From a virus, in IMG/VR virus record IMGVR_UViG_3300028384_000564, positions 1 through 29,661 of that record: 29,661 nucleotides of DNA; one strand, 5' to 3'. Under the pieces are notes generated by a model, which did no database searches, had not been told where the DNA came from, and saw only the letters and a program-made list of their open reading frames with translations. The position numbers and the translations under genes are program-made. Shown here piece by piece: positions 19,409-29,380 of the stretch; the stretch's first letter is position 1; every line of letters begins with the position of its first letter.

Positions 19409-19935
19409 CAATGTTAGCCATAGTCGGCATGGGAACCTCGGTCGCCGGGGGCATTGCCGGGCAGCAAGCATCTAATGAAGCTGCGGCTAAAGCACAACAA
19501 GCTGCAAACTTTAACGCCAAGATTATTGAGCGTGACGTTAACTTGCTGGAAAACCAGCGCACGATCCTCAATAAGAACCAGCTTATCTCAAACAAGCGTA
19601 AGCGCATGTTGTTTGGGAAGGTTCAAGGTGAGGTTGTTGCTAACTATGCATATGCCGGTGTTGATGTCTCCGAGGGTACGCCTATGAGGAAATTGCGAGA
19701 AAACGCGCGTGAACTCGAGTATGAGCTGACGGTCGATAAGATGAACAACTACATCGCGAATATGCAGATCAACGATGCGCAAACAGACGCAAGATTGACA
19801 GCTGAGCTGACGCGCATGGAAGGTGGAGCAACGGCTGGTGCGCTACGTGCGCGTGGAACGCAGAGCCTTATCTCAGGAGTTGGTAGTGCAGCTCGATTTG
19901 GTTATTCGGCGCTTGGTGGCAGTTATACGGTCTAG
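19393..19935 (+). CDS. gp14-like internal virion protein B
   Basis: A 180-residue protein with a hydrophobic glycine-containing N-terminal helix (LAIVGMGTSVAGGIAGQQAS), then an Ala/Gln-rich coiled coil (24-60) and further helices including YAYAGVDVSEGTPMRKLREN. This is the usual architecture of T7 gp14-type core proteins, which leave the head first and form a channel in the outer membrane during DNA entry. Its position before two large ejection proteins fits. The next gene begins ten bases after its stop, with the stop codon TAG forming part of the ribosome site. Confidence 0.82.
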   Translation: MADPLTMLAIVGMGTSVAGGIAGQQASNEAAAKAQQAANFNAKIIERDVNLLENQRTILNKNQLISNKRKRMLFGKVQGEVVANYAYAGVDVSEGTPMRKLRENARELEYELTVDKMNNYIANMQINDAQTDARLTAELTRMEGGATAGALRARGTQSLISGVGSAARFGYSALGGSYTV

Positions 19936-19945
19936 GAGATAAGAC

Positions 19946-22648
19946 ATGAGAATACCTACTTATCAAGCTGGATCCACACCTAGCAGCGATATGCCTGGAC
20001 GTTCATTCCGGGCAAGAATGAATGCGCAGCCATTTATCCAGGAAGCGCTCGAGAAAGGCGCGGTTGCGCAAGAGGCGTTTAAGCAAGTAGGAGCGTTTGC
20101 CCAGGATCGATATAAGCAAGCGCTACAGGCCCAGGTTGATGAGAAGGTTATCCAGGTTGAAGAACAGCTGGCGACGACCGCAAACAAAATGGCGGACGGC
20201 CCGAGCTATCACAATGTCTTTGACGGCGATAAGCTTTGGGAAAACGAGAGCGCAAAGATCCGAGAGAATGCCCTGGCTAATGTGCGGGATGTCGCGGCTA
20301 AAAACCATCTTAAGCATCGTTTTGACCAGATGGAATTGTCTACCAGGTTCAAGCTACAGAATACTATCGATGCAAAAATAGAAGCGGCTAACGTTGCATC
20401 TCGCAATCGGATCCTGGCAAACGGTGCGAATATTATTGCAAACGGCACACAGGTAGGTGCCGTTAACCTGGATCTGCAAAACATTGGCGCTGACAGTGTG
20501 TTCCGGGGTGGTCTTGGCACTGGTGCTCCGGACAAGCTGGCGAAACAAGAGTACGCTATGCTGGTCGATGGCACGTTTGGTGCTCTTAATAACCTGGCGA
20601 AAAACTCTGATAACGCCGCGCGTGACCTGGAGATTATTCGCAGCTCGTTCTCGAGCGATGATCTTACTGACCTGGCAACGGTAAACAACGGCCTGTACGT
20701 TATGGGTTTGTTGCGCAAGCTAGACTACAATGATGCGGCTAAGCTGATACGCTCTGTTGGTGGCGATGCGGCGTATCTAAATAAGCTTACAGCTGCGCAG
20801 CAACGCGAGATCGATGCGGCAAAAGGCAATGCCTCAACGCTGCAATCGGCTCTCGATAAAGCGCAAGATGGCGTTACGTCCGGGGTAAACCAGATCCCGG
20901 CAACTATGTTTCCTGAGATCGAGGCAACCATCGCTGGATTAGATGGCATTGTTGACGCGAGCGAGCTAGGGCAGTTGCGTCAATCTTTTGATGACTTGCA
21001 GTTTTCTCAGAATTTTCTGGCAGATCACCGGGAGCTTAGTCCACCTCAGTTAGCCCAGGCGCTTGCGGCAGCTGAGCAAGGCGGGGCAAACGGTGTGGTT
21101 GAAGCCGGTCGAGAAACATTAACTGTAAACCTGTTGCGTGATCTGCAAAGCAAGATGGATCAGGGTTTGTCGAGAGATCGCCTGGCATACGCGCAAGAGG
21201 CCGGCAACGTGCAGCTAGGCACGATTAACTTTAACGATCCCCAGACAATTGGCATGGACATACAGGAGCGAATCGAGGATGCGCGCCGGGTTCAAAGCAT
21301 TTATTTCCCAGAGTTGATGCGCGGGGATCCTAACAAACACCTGGTACTGCTAACGAACACAGAAGCTACACAGCTCTCGAACATGTTTGACGCAGCTCCT
21401 CTAACGCAAAAGCTGCAAATGCTGGAAGCTATCCAGGGCGGTATGGCTGCGGCGGGATCTCCGGATCTAGCGACTAACGTTTATTCTCAGATTGGCGATC
21501 AGAATGGCATGATGTCACATGCTGGTGGCCTGGTTGCGCTCGGGCGCCCAGATGCAGCGCGAGAGATCTTGCAAGGTTTAGAGCAAATCAAAGCCGGTGT
21601 TGCGTATCCAAAAGCGGTTGCAAACACTGAGGCGGGGGTAAAGCAAAGCATCGAGCAAGTTATTGCTGGTGAGCTGCAAGAGGCATTGCGGTTCCAACCG
21701 GAAGCTACCGGGGCGATTATCCAGGCAACTAAAGCAATTATTGCCAATCGTTTCATTGGCGTAAGCGAAGAGGATCTGACGGTCGATAACGTAAAAGAGG
21801 CTATGCAGATTGCATCCGGCGCGCAAAAGCGTAACGGACAGGTATATGGCGGGATCCATGTTATCAATGAAGCGGCGACATTTATTCCTAGTGATAAAAC
21901 TGTGGATGAGTTTGAATATGTCCTGGACAGCTTAACGCCGGAAATGTTTTCCGAGATGGGATTTGATATTAGCCCGGCAATGTGGGATCAGGTGCTCGCT
22001 GGTGAGTGGGCGTTTCAGGTTGCGGGTGATGGTCAGTACCGGATCATGCAAGACAATGGCCCGACAGGTGTACCGACATATCTGAATGGCTATGCAAACA
22101 ACATCGAGGGCAACCCACAGGTTCCTATCCTCATTGATTTCAATACAGCTGCAAGTGTCTTGGAAGGGTTTAAGCTGCGCGCTAATCGTGCGGGAATAAC
22201 TGAGTTTAGCCAGGCAGTAGGAAGTACAGAATTAAGAAGTAATTTTAACGAAGATTACAGAATTTCTGCGGTGGATGGAGAGCTGATTCGAGATGATTTG
22301 CCGCCTGAGGTAGAGTTCCAGGCGGTAGAGGATACTGAGGTTGCCCAGGCATCTCCGCGACAAATTAAAGCAGGGCAAATGTTTGAACGGCAGCGCAGAT
22401 TAGAACAGCGCCAGGTTCTCGAATTAGGCCAGGATCTAGCTCAAGATAATCGCGTCCAGCAAAATGTAGAGCTGAAACAGCAACGTCAAAGCAAAGTGGA
22501 TAGATTGCCGGATATGTTTAACAATGCAGATTATCGAGGGGCTACGCCTGAGCAACGCGAAACATACCAGGGCTACCTGATGCAGTGGTTGCGTGACGAT
22601 AACGCAATCGACGTTCTAAGCTTTAACGATTGGATGGAAACGCAATGA
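19946..22648 (+). CDS. gp15-like internal core/ejection protein
   Basis: A 900-residue protein, mostly helical, with alanine- and glutamine-rich repeats (ALEKGAVAQEAFKQVGAFAQ, long helices at 80-160) and a Gln/Arg-rich coiled coil near the C-terminus (QMFERQRRLEQRQVLELGQD). The middle carries RYRIMQDNGPTGVP-like strand sequence (QYRIMQDNGPTG) as in other podovirus core proteins. Size, position after the gp14-like gene and helical content suit a T7 gp15-type protein that spans the periplasm during DNA ejection. I see no enzymatic motif. The start has AGGAGATAAGAC seven bases upstream. Homology at the sequence level is weak, so the call rests on order and composition. Confidence 0.75.
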   Translation: MRIPTYQAGSTPSSDMPGRSFRARMNAQPFIQEALEKGAVAQEAFKQVGAFAQDRYKQALQAQVDEKVIQVEEQLATTANKMADGPSYHNVFDGDKLWENESAKIRENALANVRDVAAKNHLKHRFDQMELSTRFKLQNTIDAKIEAANVASRNRILANGANIIANGTQVGAVNLDLQNIGADSVFRGGLGTGAPDKLAKQEYAMLVDGTFGALNNLAKNSDNAARDLEIIRSSFSSDDLTDLATVNNGLYVMGLLRKLDYNDAAKLIRSVGGDAAYLNKLTAAQQREIDAAKGNASTLQSALDKAQDGVTSGVNQIPATMFPEIEATIAGLDGIVDASELGQLRQSFDDLQFSQNFLADHRELSPPQLAQALAAAEQGGANGVVEAGRETLTVNLLRDLQSKMDQGLSRDRLAYAQEAGNVQLGTINFNDPQTIGMDIQERIEDARRVQSIYFPELMRGDPNKHLVLLTNTEATQLSNMFDAAPLTQKLQMLEAIQGGMAAAGSPDLATNVYSQIGDQNGMMSHAGGLVALGRPDAAREILQGLEQIKAGVAYPKAVANTEAGVKQSIEQVIAGELQEALRFQPEATGAIIQATKAIIANRFIGVSEEDLTVDNVKEAMQIASGAQKRNGQVYGGIHVINEAATFIPSDKTVDEFEYVLDSLTPEMFSEMGFDISPAMWDQVLAGEWAFQVAGDGQYRIMQDNGPTGVPTYLNGYANNIEGNPQVPILIDFNTAASVLEGFKLRANRAGITEFSQAVGSTELRSNFNEDYRISAVDGELIRDDLPPEVEFQAVEDTEVAQASPRQIKAGQMFERQRRLEQRQVLELGQDLAQDNRVQQNVELKQQRQSKVDRLPDMFNNADYRGATPEQRETYQGYLMQWLRDDNAIDVLSFNDWMETQ

Positions 22649-25600
22649 GTTTTCTAAGACGCCAAGCTGATCCGCTCGATGTAACGCCTTACCAGGGTCG
22701 AGCCGAAGCATATTCAACGCCGCAAGAAATATACAATTCTGCGGCAAAGTTTATGCAGTTTAATCAGCAAGCGTATTCAGAGCGTTCTCAGTATCGTGCC
22801 GTCTTTGACCCTATCCTGGAAGAGATTCGGGAAAAAACAGGCAAGAAATTCTACAACCCGGCGGGACATCTGGGCGCCACAGACACCGAAGGTTCCGGGT
22901 ATGATATGTTTGAGTACCGGGCTAACGAGATCTTTCAGCATGTGCGCGACAATCAAGAGCTATTCCCCGAGCTTGAAAGCTTTAACATGGACTATGTTAA
23001 GCAACAGGGCGCAACATTAGCGCAGCAAGCCGAGGACGAGTATAATGCGGTAAAGAGCCGGGCAAGAGACTATGGCTTCTTTTCTAAGGAAAGCGCAGCT
23101 GAGCTTGGCGCAGGGTTTATGAATTTTGCAGCGGATCCGGCGGGGCAGACTGCCCTGGCAATCCCTGGTGCAAGTCTACCAAAGCTAGGCGTTAATTTTA
23201 CGCAAGGATTAGCCAAGTTCCTGGCGGTCGAGTTTGCTGTCGGCGCGGGGACTGAGGCTGTTATACAAACCGGCGTAAAGGATTGGTACAATAGCCAGGG
23301 CAAAGAATATAGCTACGATCAGTTTTGGCGAAATGTTTTAGCTGGCGGCGTGTTCAACGTTGCTGGGTCTGCGGGTCTACAAGGTACGCTGCGCGGGACA
23401 TCGATAGCTGCGCGCCCGGTAGCGCGGGGTGTTAACCAGGCGTTTGGTCTAACGTATGACCAGGCGCGGCAGATGATTAACATTATGAAGCGCGGCGGGG
23501 CTAACCAGACAAAGGATGTTGAGACTAATCTTAAGATCCTGGAGGATATGGAGGAGACCATTGAGGCCAATCCGCTTGCGGATCCTGTCAACTTAGATGA
23601 CATCAAGGCTAGAATGTCAGAAAATATGAAAGAGTTTGATGAGTTAGCTCTCGTTGAACGCAAAGCTGTAGAGGCAGATCTTGATGCATTGCAAGATGAG
23701 ATGGAACAGCTTCTTGATGACGGATTGAGCAAAGAGGAAGTTGTTGCGCAGATTGGGCCGCGTCAAAAAGAATTAACAGACAAACTTAAAAATATACAAG
23801 AACAGCTTGATGCTCTTGGTATAGAATATGGGCGCCTGGAAAAACTGCGTCAAAGTAAAGTTGCAGAACCAAGCAGCATTGGCCCAGCGCAACATGAGCA
23901 TATTCAGCGCGTAGAAGCGGCACAGCAAGCGCTAGAGTTCGATGAGCCGGTTGTTACGTCTGATGTCCCGGTCAACCCGCCTAAGCCCCCTGTGTCTATA
24001 TTTGAAGCTGAGGAGCGCGCTGGGATCCCAAGGCTAGACATCGACAACATCCAGGTTGATGCAGATACATTCCAATTCAAAAGCGGTGGTGACAAATTTG
24101 GCGTGACATCTAAGCTTCAAGGCGAGACAGTGTGGAACCCATATTATGCTGGGACTGTCACAGTGTGGGAGCGCGCGGACGGTGTGCAATTTATTGCGGA
24201 TGGACACCAGCGCTTAGGTTTGGCAAAGCGTATCAAGGCAAACGATCCTAGCCAAGATGTCGCACTTTATGGGCATGTGTTCCGCGAGGTTGATGGCGAG
24301 ACAGCTGCTAAGGTGCGCGTCCGGGCCGCAATGAACAACGTTGCAAACAATACGGCGGACGCCTTGGACATTGCAAAGATTCTCAAAGAAGCGCCAGAAA
24401 TGGCAGAGCAGCTGCCAAAGTATTCAGCTGCCGGGCGCCAGGGGCGTGACCTGGTTAACCTGGCGATAGAGAATTGGGGTTATGTTTATAATAAAATTAT
24501 CCCGGCAAACTACGCGGCAATCGTAGCGCGCCTTATTCCAGAGGCAGACAAAGAGTTGCAAGAGGCGGCTCTTAAGATCCTGGCAAAAGGAGATCCGGCA
24601 AACGAGGTGCAAGCTGAGGCAATCGTGAGGCAGATCCGCGACATCGAGGCCGATACAGTTGTCCAGGATAGCTTGTTCGGCGAGGAGATGTTTAAGGAAA
24701 GCCTGGTCGTAGAGCGCGCGCAAGTCCTGGACAAAGCAATAAAGCAGCTGCGCCTGGATAAGCGTTCATTTAAAAACCTGGTAGATCAAGAGGCACGACT
24801 AGAAGCTGAGGGCAACAAGCTCGTTAGCGATGCAAACAAGAAGAGGGCCGAAACCGATGGCAAAGCAATCGACTACATCCAAACGCTCGCGAACAGGAAA
24901 GGCGAAGTCTCGGACGCGCTCTCGGACGCAGCAAGAACAGCAAAAGACACCGGGCGCGTTGCAGAAGCTGCGCGAGGATTTGCAGAGTATGTCCGAGGAC
25001 GAATTGAGGACGGTGCTCTCAGAGGGATCGAAGATGGCGGCATTGGAAGGTATGTTGATGATACGCCGCAAAAACAGCGCGTACAGAATGCACCTGAGCA
25101 AGAACTCGCAAGCTTCTCAGACATAAAAGACGGCGCCGGGTTCCAGCAACAACTTGACGCAATCGAGAGCGAAGAGCTGCCGATGAGTTCTCGCCAGGAA
25201 CGCGAGATGATACAGCGCGGCGAGATCGCGCCGAACTACACTTATTATCTCGAGCTAACAGATGATGCTATCGAGATCCCTACGCAAAACATTATTCCCA
25301 TCCGGGCGCGCAAAGACGGCATTGCCCGGGGTCGGGAGCTGATGGCGGACGCAGCCAAGGGAGGCATGTCAAAGCGTGGGCCTTTGTCTGTGCGCGACAA
25401 CGGCGATGGTACATATACATTGCTAGATGGCAACAGTACCTACGCGATTGCATCGGAAGCGGGTATGCCTAAGCTGCCGGCGCGCGTTCTTACCGACGAA
25501 GAGTTTGCCAAAGAAGAAGCGCAGAAAGCTGCAAGCAAAATCTTGAAAGCTGACGGTAAACCGAAACGGCGCCGGGTAAATGCAAACGATATGGGCAAAG

Positions 25601-26757
25601 ATGAGTTCGAACTTTTCTTTGAAGATCTGCGATTGCAGCAAGGGTTTGACGACCTGGACGAAATGCTGCGAGTTGGCTCAGAAAAAAATGAGATCTTGAA
25701 TGACCGCATGGAAGAGATCGCAGAGGATATGGGGCTTACTTATCATCGCGCCCCACCTAAAGGCAAAGAGCGCTCGACTGAGAAAGTAAAAGGTAAATAC
25801 GGCGGTCGCGTAAATATGCTGTCTGATGTTGCGCGTACCGGTGTAACTGTCAACGATCCGAAGCAAATCGATGAGATCCTGAAACGGCTATCTAAACCGG
25901 ACATGTATCATGTAATTTATGAAGATTTCCGCATGACGGAGCTGGGATACTTTGATGCAAAGGCGTCATTGATTGATACAGATGGATTTATAAAGGAGAT
26001 CCAGTTCTACCCTACCGGCATGTATCGCGCTAAAATGAAAAAAGCAAAAGGCGGCGCCGGCGGACATGAAGCTTATAAGATTACGCGCGAAACCTGGCGT
26101 CCTCTTGCGCAGCGTTACGAAGCCGTACAAGAACAGTTGCGTATATATGGGGAGGCTCAGTCTGCCTTGCCGGAATCGTTTGCAGATTTAATTGGCAAGC
26201 TGCCTAGATCTGCGCCCTTAACCTTTGCTGAAATGGCGGCTTCTGAGGAATTGATCTCCGGGCTACGAATGTCTCCCAGGATCTCAGATGGAGATATTTT
26301 GTCCCAAGACTTGGTATCTCGGAACCAGCCATATGCTTCTGAGCCATCGTCTGACATTGCTGCCAGTACAAAACCCTCGACTTTAAACCAACGCATTGGT
26401 GACACCTCCGGTCAAAGTATAGACGTTTCTAGTTCTGAACTCAAGTCTACTATGGCTTTAGACGGCGACCAAGTAGTTATTCCAGGCGCGGAGCAAATAT
26501 CACAGCGTGAGCTTGCCGAGCGCATCATGGAAAGCGCTAAGCGTGGTGGGTATGAGCCTATGCCCGAGGGCGGCTTGTTCGATGAGGTGCGAACAAAAGA
26601 TCTGTTCGACGAGTTTGATGATGACACAACGTTCTCCTTTGAAGATGAGCTGCCGGATGGCGAGCTTGTGTACCAGGAACGCACAGTCAAACAGCTGCGC
26701 GAAGAGTTTAACCAGGATCAATCGATGCTTGATCGACTAAGAGGATGCGTCAAATGA
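22645..26757 (+). CDS. polyvalent protein with DdrB-like ParB, second ParB-like and RelA/SpoT-like domains
   Basis: A protein of 1370 residues, started at ATG 22645 (ATGA overlap with the previous gene; an ATG at 22630 adds five residues). Order: N-terminal helical part with a hydrophobic stretch (about 155-250); coiled coil (315-405); a DdrB-like ParB domain (about 470-680) with DGHQRLGLAKR and IIPANYAAIVARLIPEAD; helices; a second ParB-like unit (about 880-950) with LLDGNSTYAIASEAG; a RelA/SpoT-like nucleotidyltransferase domain (about 1030-1150) with VKGKYGGRVNMLSDVARTGV, IKEIQFYP and GGHEAYK; and the tail motif VVIPGAEQISQRELAERIM. Such polyvalent proteins are thought to be packaged and injected with the DNA to act in the new host. 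The conserved ParB residues look present; activity is untested. Confidence 0.85.
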   Translation: MSFLRRQADPLDVTPYQGRAEAYSTPQEIYNSAAKFMQFNQQAYSERSQYRAVFDPILEEIREKTGKKFYNPAGHLGATDTEGSGYDMFEYRANEIFQHVRDNQELFPELESFNMDYVKQQGATLAQQAEDEYNAVKSRARDYGFFSKESAAELGAGFMNFAADPAGQTALAIPGASLPKLGVNFTQGLAKFLAVEFAVGAGTEAVIQTGVKDWYNSQGKEYSYDQFWRNVLAGGVFNVAGSAGLQGTLRGTSIAARPVARGVNQAFGLTYDQARQMINIMKRGGANQTKDVETNLKILEDMEETIEANPLADPVNLDDIKARMSENMKEFDELALVERKAVEADLDALQDEMEQLLDDGLSKEEVVAQIGPRQKELTDKLKNIQEQLDALGIEYGRLEKLRQSKVAEPSSIGPAQHEHIQRVEAAQQALEFDEPVVTSDVPVNPPKPPVSIFEAEERAGIPRLDIDNIQVDADTFQFKSGGDKFGVTSKLQGETVWNPYYAGTVTVWERADGVQFIADGHQRLGLAKRIKANDPSQDVALYGHVFREVDGETAAKVRVRAAMNNVANNTADALDIAKILKEAPEMAEQLPKYSAAGRQGRDLVNLAIENWGYVYNKIIPANYAAIVARLIPEADKELQEAALKILAKGDPANEVQAEAIVRQIRDIEADTVVQDSLFGEEMFKESLVVERAQVLDKAIKQLRLDKRSFKNLVDQEARLEAEGNKLVSDANKKRAETDGKAIDYIQTLANRKGEVSDALSDAARTAKDTGRVAEAARGFAEYVRGRIEDGALRGIEDGGIGRYVDDTPQKQRVQNAPEQELASFSDIKDGAGFQQQLDAIESEELPMSSRQEREMIQRGEIAPNYTYYLELTDDAIEIPTQNIIPIRARKDGIARGRELMADAAKGGMSKRGPLSVRDNGDGTYTLLDGNSTYAIASEAGMPKLPARVLTDEEFAKEEAQKAASKILKADGKPKRRRVNANDMGKDEFELFFEDLRLQQGFDDLDEMLRVGSEKNEILNDRMEEIAEDMGLTYHRAPPKGKERSTEKVKGKYGGRVNMLSDVARTGVTVNDPKQIDEILKRLSKPDMYHVIYEDFRMTELGYFDAKASLIDTDGFIKEIQFYPTGMYRAKMKKAKGGAGGHEAYKITRETWRPLAQRYEAVQEQLRIYGEAQSALPESFADLIGKLPRSAPLTFAEMAASEELISGLRMSPRISDGDILSQDLVSRNQPYASEPSSDIAASTKPSTLNQRIGDTSGQSIDVSSSELKSTMALDGDQVVIPGAEQISQRELAERIMESAKRGGYEPMPEGGLFDEVRTKDLFDEFDDDTTFSFEDELPDGELVYQERTVKQLREEFNQDQSMLDRLRGCVK

Positions 26758-29321
26758 GCTTACGCGAGTGCATAATCAACGGCGGCGATGAGACAAACCC
26801 AGATGGTACACCTAAGCTTTCTCGAGAGCAGCGTGACGAAGCACTGCGCACGTTTGACGAATATAAGTCGCAACTTTCTCTGAAATTACCAGAGCCAGAG
26901 GCAGACATTGAAGCTGGTCGCATGACGTTCACGGCACTTGAAAAAAAGGTGCGTGACAGAAACCGTCGCAAGATTATGCAATTACGCGCGCAAAAGCAAG
27001 CCCTGTTAGATATTCAAAGTTTCCGCAACATTGGCGGCAATGAGGATCTGCCGCTTGCTGCCCAGGCATTATTTGCAAAAGATGAGCGCGCTAAGTTTGC
27101 AGACGCAGAAACATTGCAGACAGTTTACTTGCGCAAAGCAACGCGCAAGCTGGACAAGATGCTAGGATCCATGCGCCGGAATATTATAGGTGGCATTCGC
27201 AAAAAGGCACAAATGGAAAATGTTGTGCGTGAGATGATGGGTACGGACACCGGGGATGTAGCTGCCCGGGAGATGGGTGAAGCGCTTTCGTCTGTATTCG
27301 AGGATCAACGCCTGGCATTTAACCGCATGGGCGGATCTATAGGCAAGCTCGAGGGTGGCTACTTTCCTGTGACGCACGACATGATGGCGGTGCGCAGCGT
27401 GAGCAAGGATGAGTGGATCCAGTTTATGATGGGTACTGAGCGCGCCGGTGGGCGTGATGTCAGCGCTCCTACGAAAGAAGCGCGCCCTGGTCTAGTCGAT
27501 GTTGAGAACATGATTGACAATGAAACCGGGTTGCCGTTCACACCGCAAAAGCTCGAGATCGCACTATCCAATATGTATGACGCGATAACGTCCAACAATG
27601 CTACCAGGTCGAAGCCTGGCGGGTTTGGTGGCAATGGATCCCTGGCAGCGTCACGCGCGGATCACCGGTTTATCAAATGGAAAAACGCAGATGCGTTCCT
27701 GGAATATAATAACCAGTTCGGCGGCAAAGAATTGTTTGATGTAGCGATAGGCCACATTCATAGCATGTCGCGTGACCTGGCATTGCTAGAGCGGTTTGGC
27801 CCTAACCCGGCAACAACGAAGCGTTACTTGCAACAATACCTGGATAGAGAAGCTGGATTACGCAAGGATGAAAAGTTTGCGGATGAGGTATCCAAAGCAA
27901 ATGCAAAGATAGATACGTTCTATGAATACAACACCGGGGCAAACCTGGCGCCGATCAGCTCCCGGTGGGGCAACGTCTTTGCCGGGATCCGGGATTTGCT
28001 CCAATCCGGACAGTTAGGTTCTGCGTTTCTTTCTGCGTTTGGCGACTTGGCTACGCAAAATGTTGCCAGGGCGTCAGCTGGGATCCCGCAGATCGGTACG
28101 CTTACAAAGATCTTGCGCAACGTTTCTCCAATACAAGCAACAAAAAAAGGCGAGCTGGCAGTTCGTCTTGGCCTGGTTGCCGATGGTTGGTCGCAGATGG
28201 CATCAGCGCAAGCCCGGTTTACTGGCGAGATGGTAAGCCCGGAGGTAACGCGCCGGATCTCTGATTTCGTTATGCGCGCCTCATTGCTATCCAGTTGGAC
28301 ACAAGCCGGGCGCTGGGCGTTTGGTCAAGAGTTCCTGGGCTTTCTGGCAGATAACGTAGGGAGAAGCTTTGACGAGCTGCCCGACAACTTGCGCCGGACA
28401 ATGCAGCATTACCAGATCGGCTCAGACAAATGGGACATCATGCGCGCAACAGAGCTGTATGACTACAATGGCGCTAAGTTCTTGCGCGCCGAGGACATAG
28501 CTAACCGCACGGATCTACCGCCTACAGTTGCGAGATCCATTGAGACAGATCTGATACGCATGATCGAAACAGAAACAAACTTTGCCGTACCGTCTAGCAG
28601 TATGCGGGGTGCGGCAATGTTGCGCGGCAGCTCGCGTCCAGGATCTATTGGTGGCGAGCTGTTAAACAGCTTTGCAATGTATAAACAATTCCCGGTTACG
28701 CTAATGAACACGCACCTCATGCGTGGCGTTGCCAGGGAAGGGCGCCTGAGCAAAATGGTTTATCTAAGCCATTTGATGCTGGCAATGACAGCTATGGGAG
28801 CGCTGAGCTATCAGATGAAAGAGATGGCTAAAGGGCGGCAACCTATGGAAATGTTCAGCGAGGATGGTGAGCCTAACATGAAATTCTGGGGCCGAGCTGC
28901 GCTGCAAGGTGGCGGTTTAGGTTTATACGGTGATTTCTTGTTCTCGGATCTAAATGTGTATGGTCGCGGTTTAGCAGATCAAACGGCTGGCCCTGTTGTT
29001 GGTTTGCTGTCTGATGTTAAAAACTTGACAGTTGGGAATGTTGCTGAGTTTGCGGCGGGTGATGATACTAACTTTGGGAAAGAAGTTGTGGGCATGGCGT
29101 CCAGGTATTTCCCTGGCAACAACATCTGGTACACGCGCCTAGCGTTTGAGCGCCTGGTAAGAGACAACGCAATCCGCTATGTGGATCCGAAAGCGAATGC
29201 CCGGTTTAGAAGATTGCGCCGTAAATATCTTAAAGAATACGGACAAGAATATTGGTGGGGGCCGGGAGAGGAAGCGCCGAGAGATCGCCCACGTTTGCAA
29301 AACATTATTGGAGAACGGTAA
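26754..29321 (+). CDS. gp16-like large ejection protein (C-terminal type)
   Basis: A protein of 855 residues, coupled by ATGA to the polyvalent gene. Recognisable blocks: YFPVTHDMMAVRSVSKDEWI (about 205-225), SRADHRFIKWKNADAFLEYN, HIHSMSRDLALLERFGPNPA, a hydrophobic region around 405-440 and 640-690 (LNSFAMYKQFPVTLMNTHLM, LMLAMTAMGALSYQM), and an aromatic C-terminus (RRKYLKEYGQEYWWGPGEEA). These blocks are found in the C-terminal parts of very large podovirus ejection and polyvalent proteins, where they probably act at the inner membrane during DNA entry. No lytic transglycosylase domain is visible. It may have been split from the preceding gene. Confidence 0.78.
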   Translation: MSLRECIINGGDETNPDGTPKLSREQRDEALRTFDEYKSQLSLKLPEPEADIEAGRMTFTALEKKVRDRNRRKIMQLRAQKQALLDIQSFRNIGGNEDLPLAAQALFAKDERAKFADAETLQTVYLRKATRKLDKMLGSMRRNIIGGIRKKAQMENVVREMMGTDTGDVAAREMGEALSSVFEDQRLAFNRMGGSIGKLEGGYFPVTHDMMAVRSVSKDEWIQFMMGTERAGGRDVSAPTKEARPGLVDVENMIDNETGLPFTPQKLEIALSNMYDAITSNNATRSKPGGFGGNGSLAASRADHRFIKWKNADAFLEYNNQFGGKELFDVAIGHIHSMSRDLALLERFGPNPATTKRYLQQYLDREAGLRKDEKFADEVSKANAKIDTFYEYNTGANLAPISSRWGNVFAGIRDLLQSGQLGSAFLSAFGDLATQNVARASAGIPQIGTLTKILRNVSPIQATKKGELAVRLGLVADGWSQMASAQARFTGEMVSPEVTRRISDFVMRASLLSSWTQAGRWAFGQEFLGFLADNVGRSFDELPDNLRRTMQHYQIGSDKWDIMRATELYDYNGAKFLRAEDIANRTDLPPTVARSIETDLIRMIETETNFAVPSSSMRGAAMLRGSSRPGSIGGELLNSFAMYKQFPVTLMNTHLMRGVAREGRLSKMVYLSHLMLAMTAMGALSYQMKEMAKGRQPMEMFSEDGEPNMKFWGRAALQGGGLGLYGDFLFSDLNVYGRGLADQTAGPVVGLLSDVKNLTVGNVAEFAAGDDTNFGKEVVGMASRYFPGNNIWYTRLAFERLVRDNAIRYVDPKANARFRRLRRKYLKEYGQEYWWGPGEEAPRDRPRLQNIIGER

Positions 29322-29380
29322 TGACTACACAAATAGGGCATCTTATGGTATTTTTTCTGCAAAGTAAGGAATTGCTATGA
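29321..29380 (+). CDS. 19-residue possible coupling peptide
   Basis: ATG 29321 overlaps the previous stop (TAATG), and the frame ends at TGA 29378-29380, overlapping the next start (ATGA). The product, MTTQIGHLMVFFLQSKELL, is short and hydrophobic. The double overlap would let ribosomes travel from the ejection gene to the tail-fibre gene, so it may be a coupling relay rather than a functional protein. It could also be chance. Confidence 0.3.
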   Translation: MTTQIGHLMVFFLQSKELL

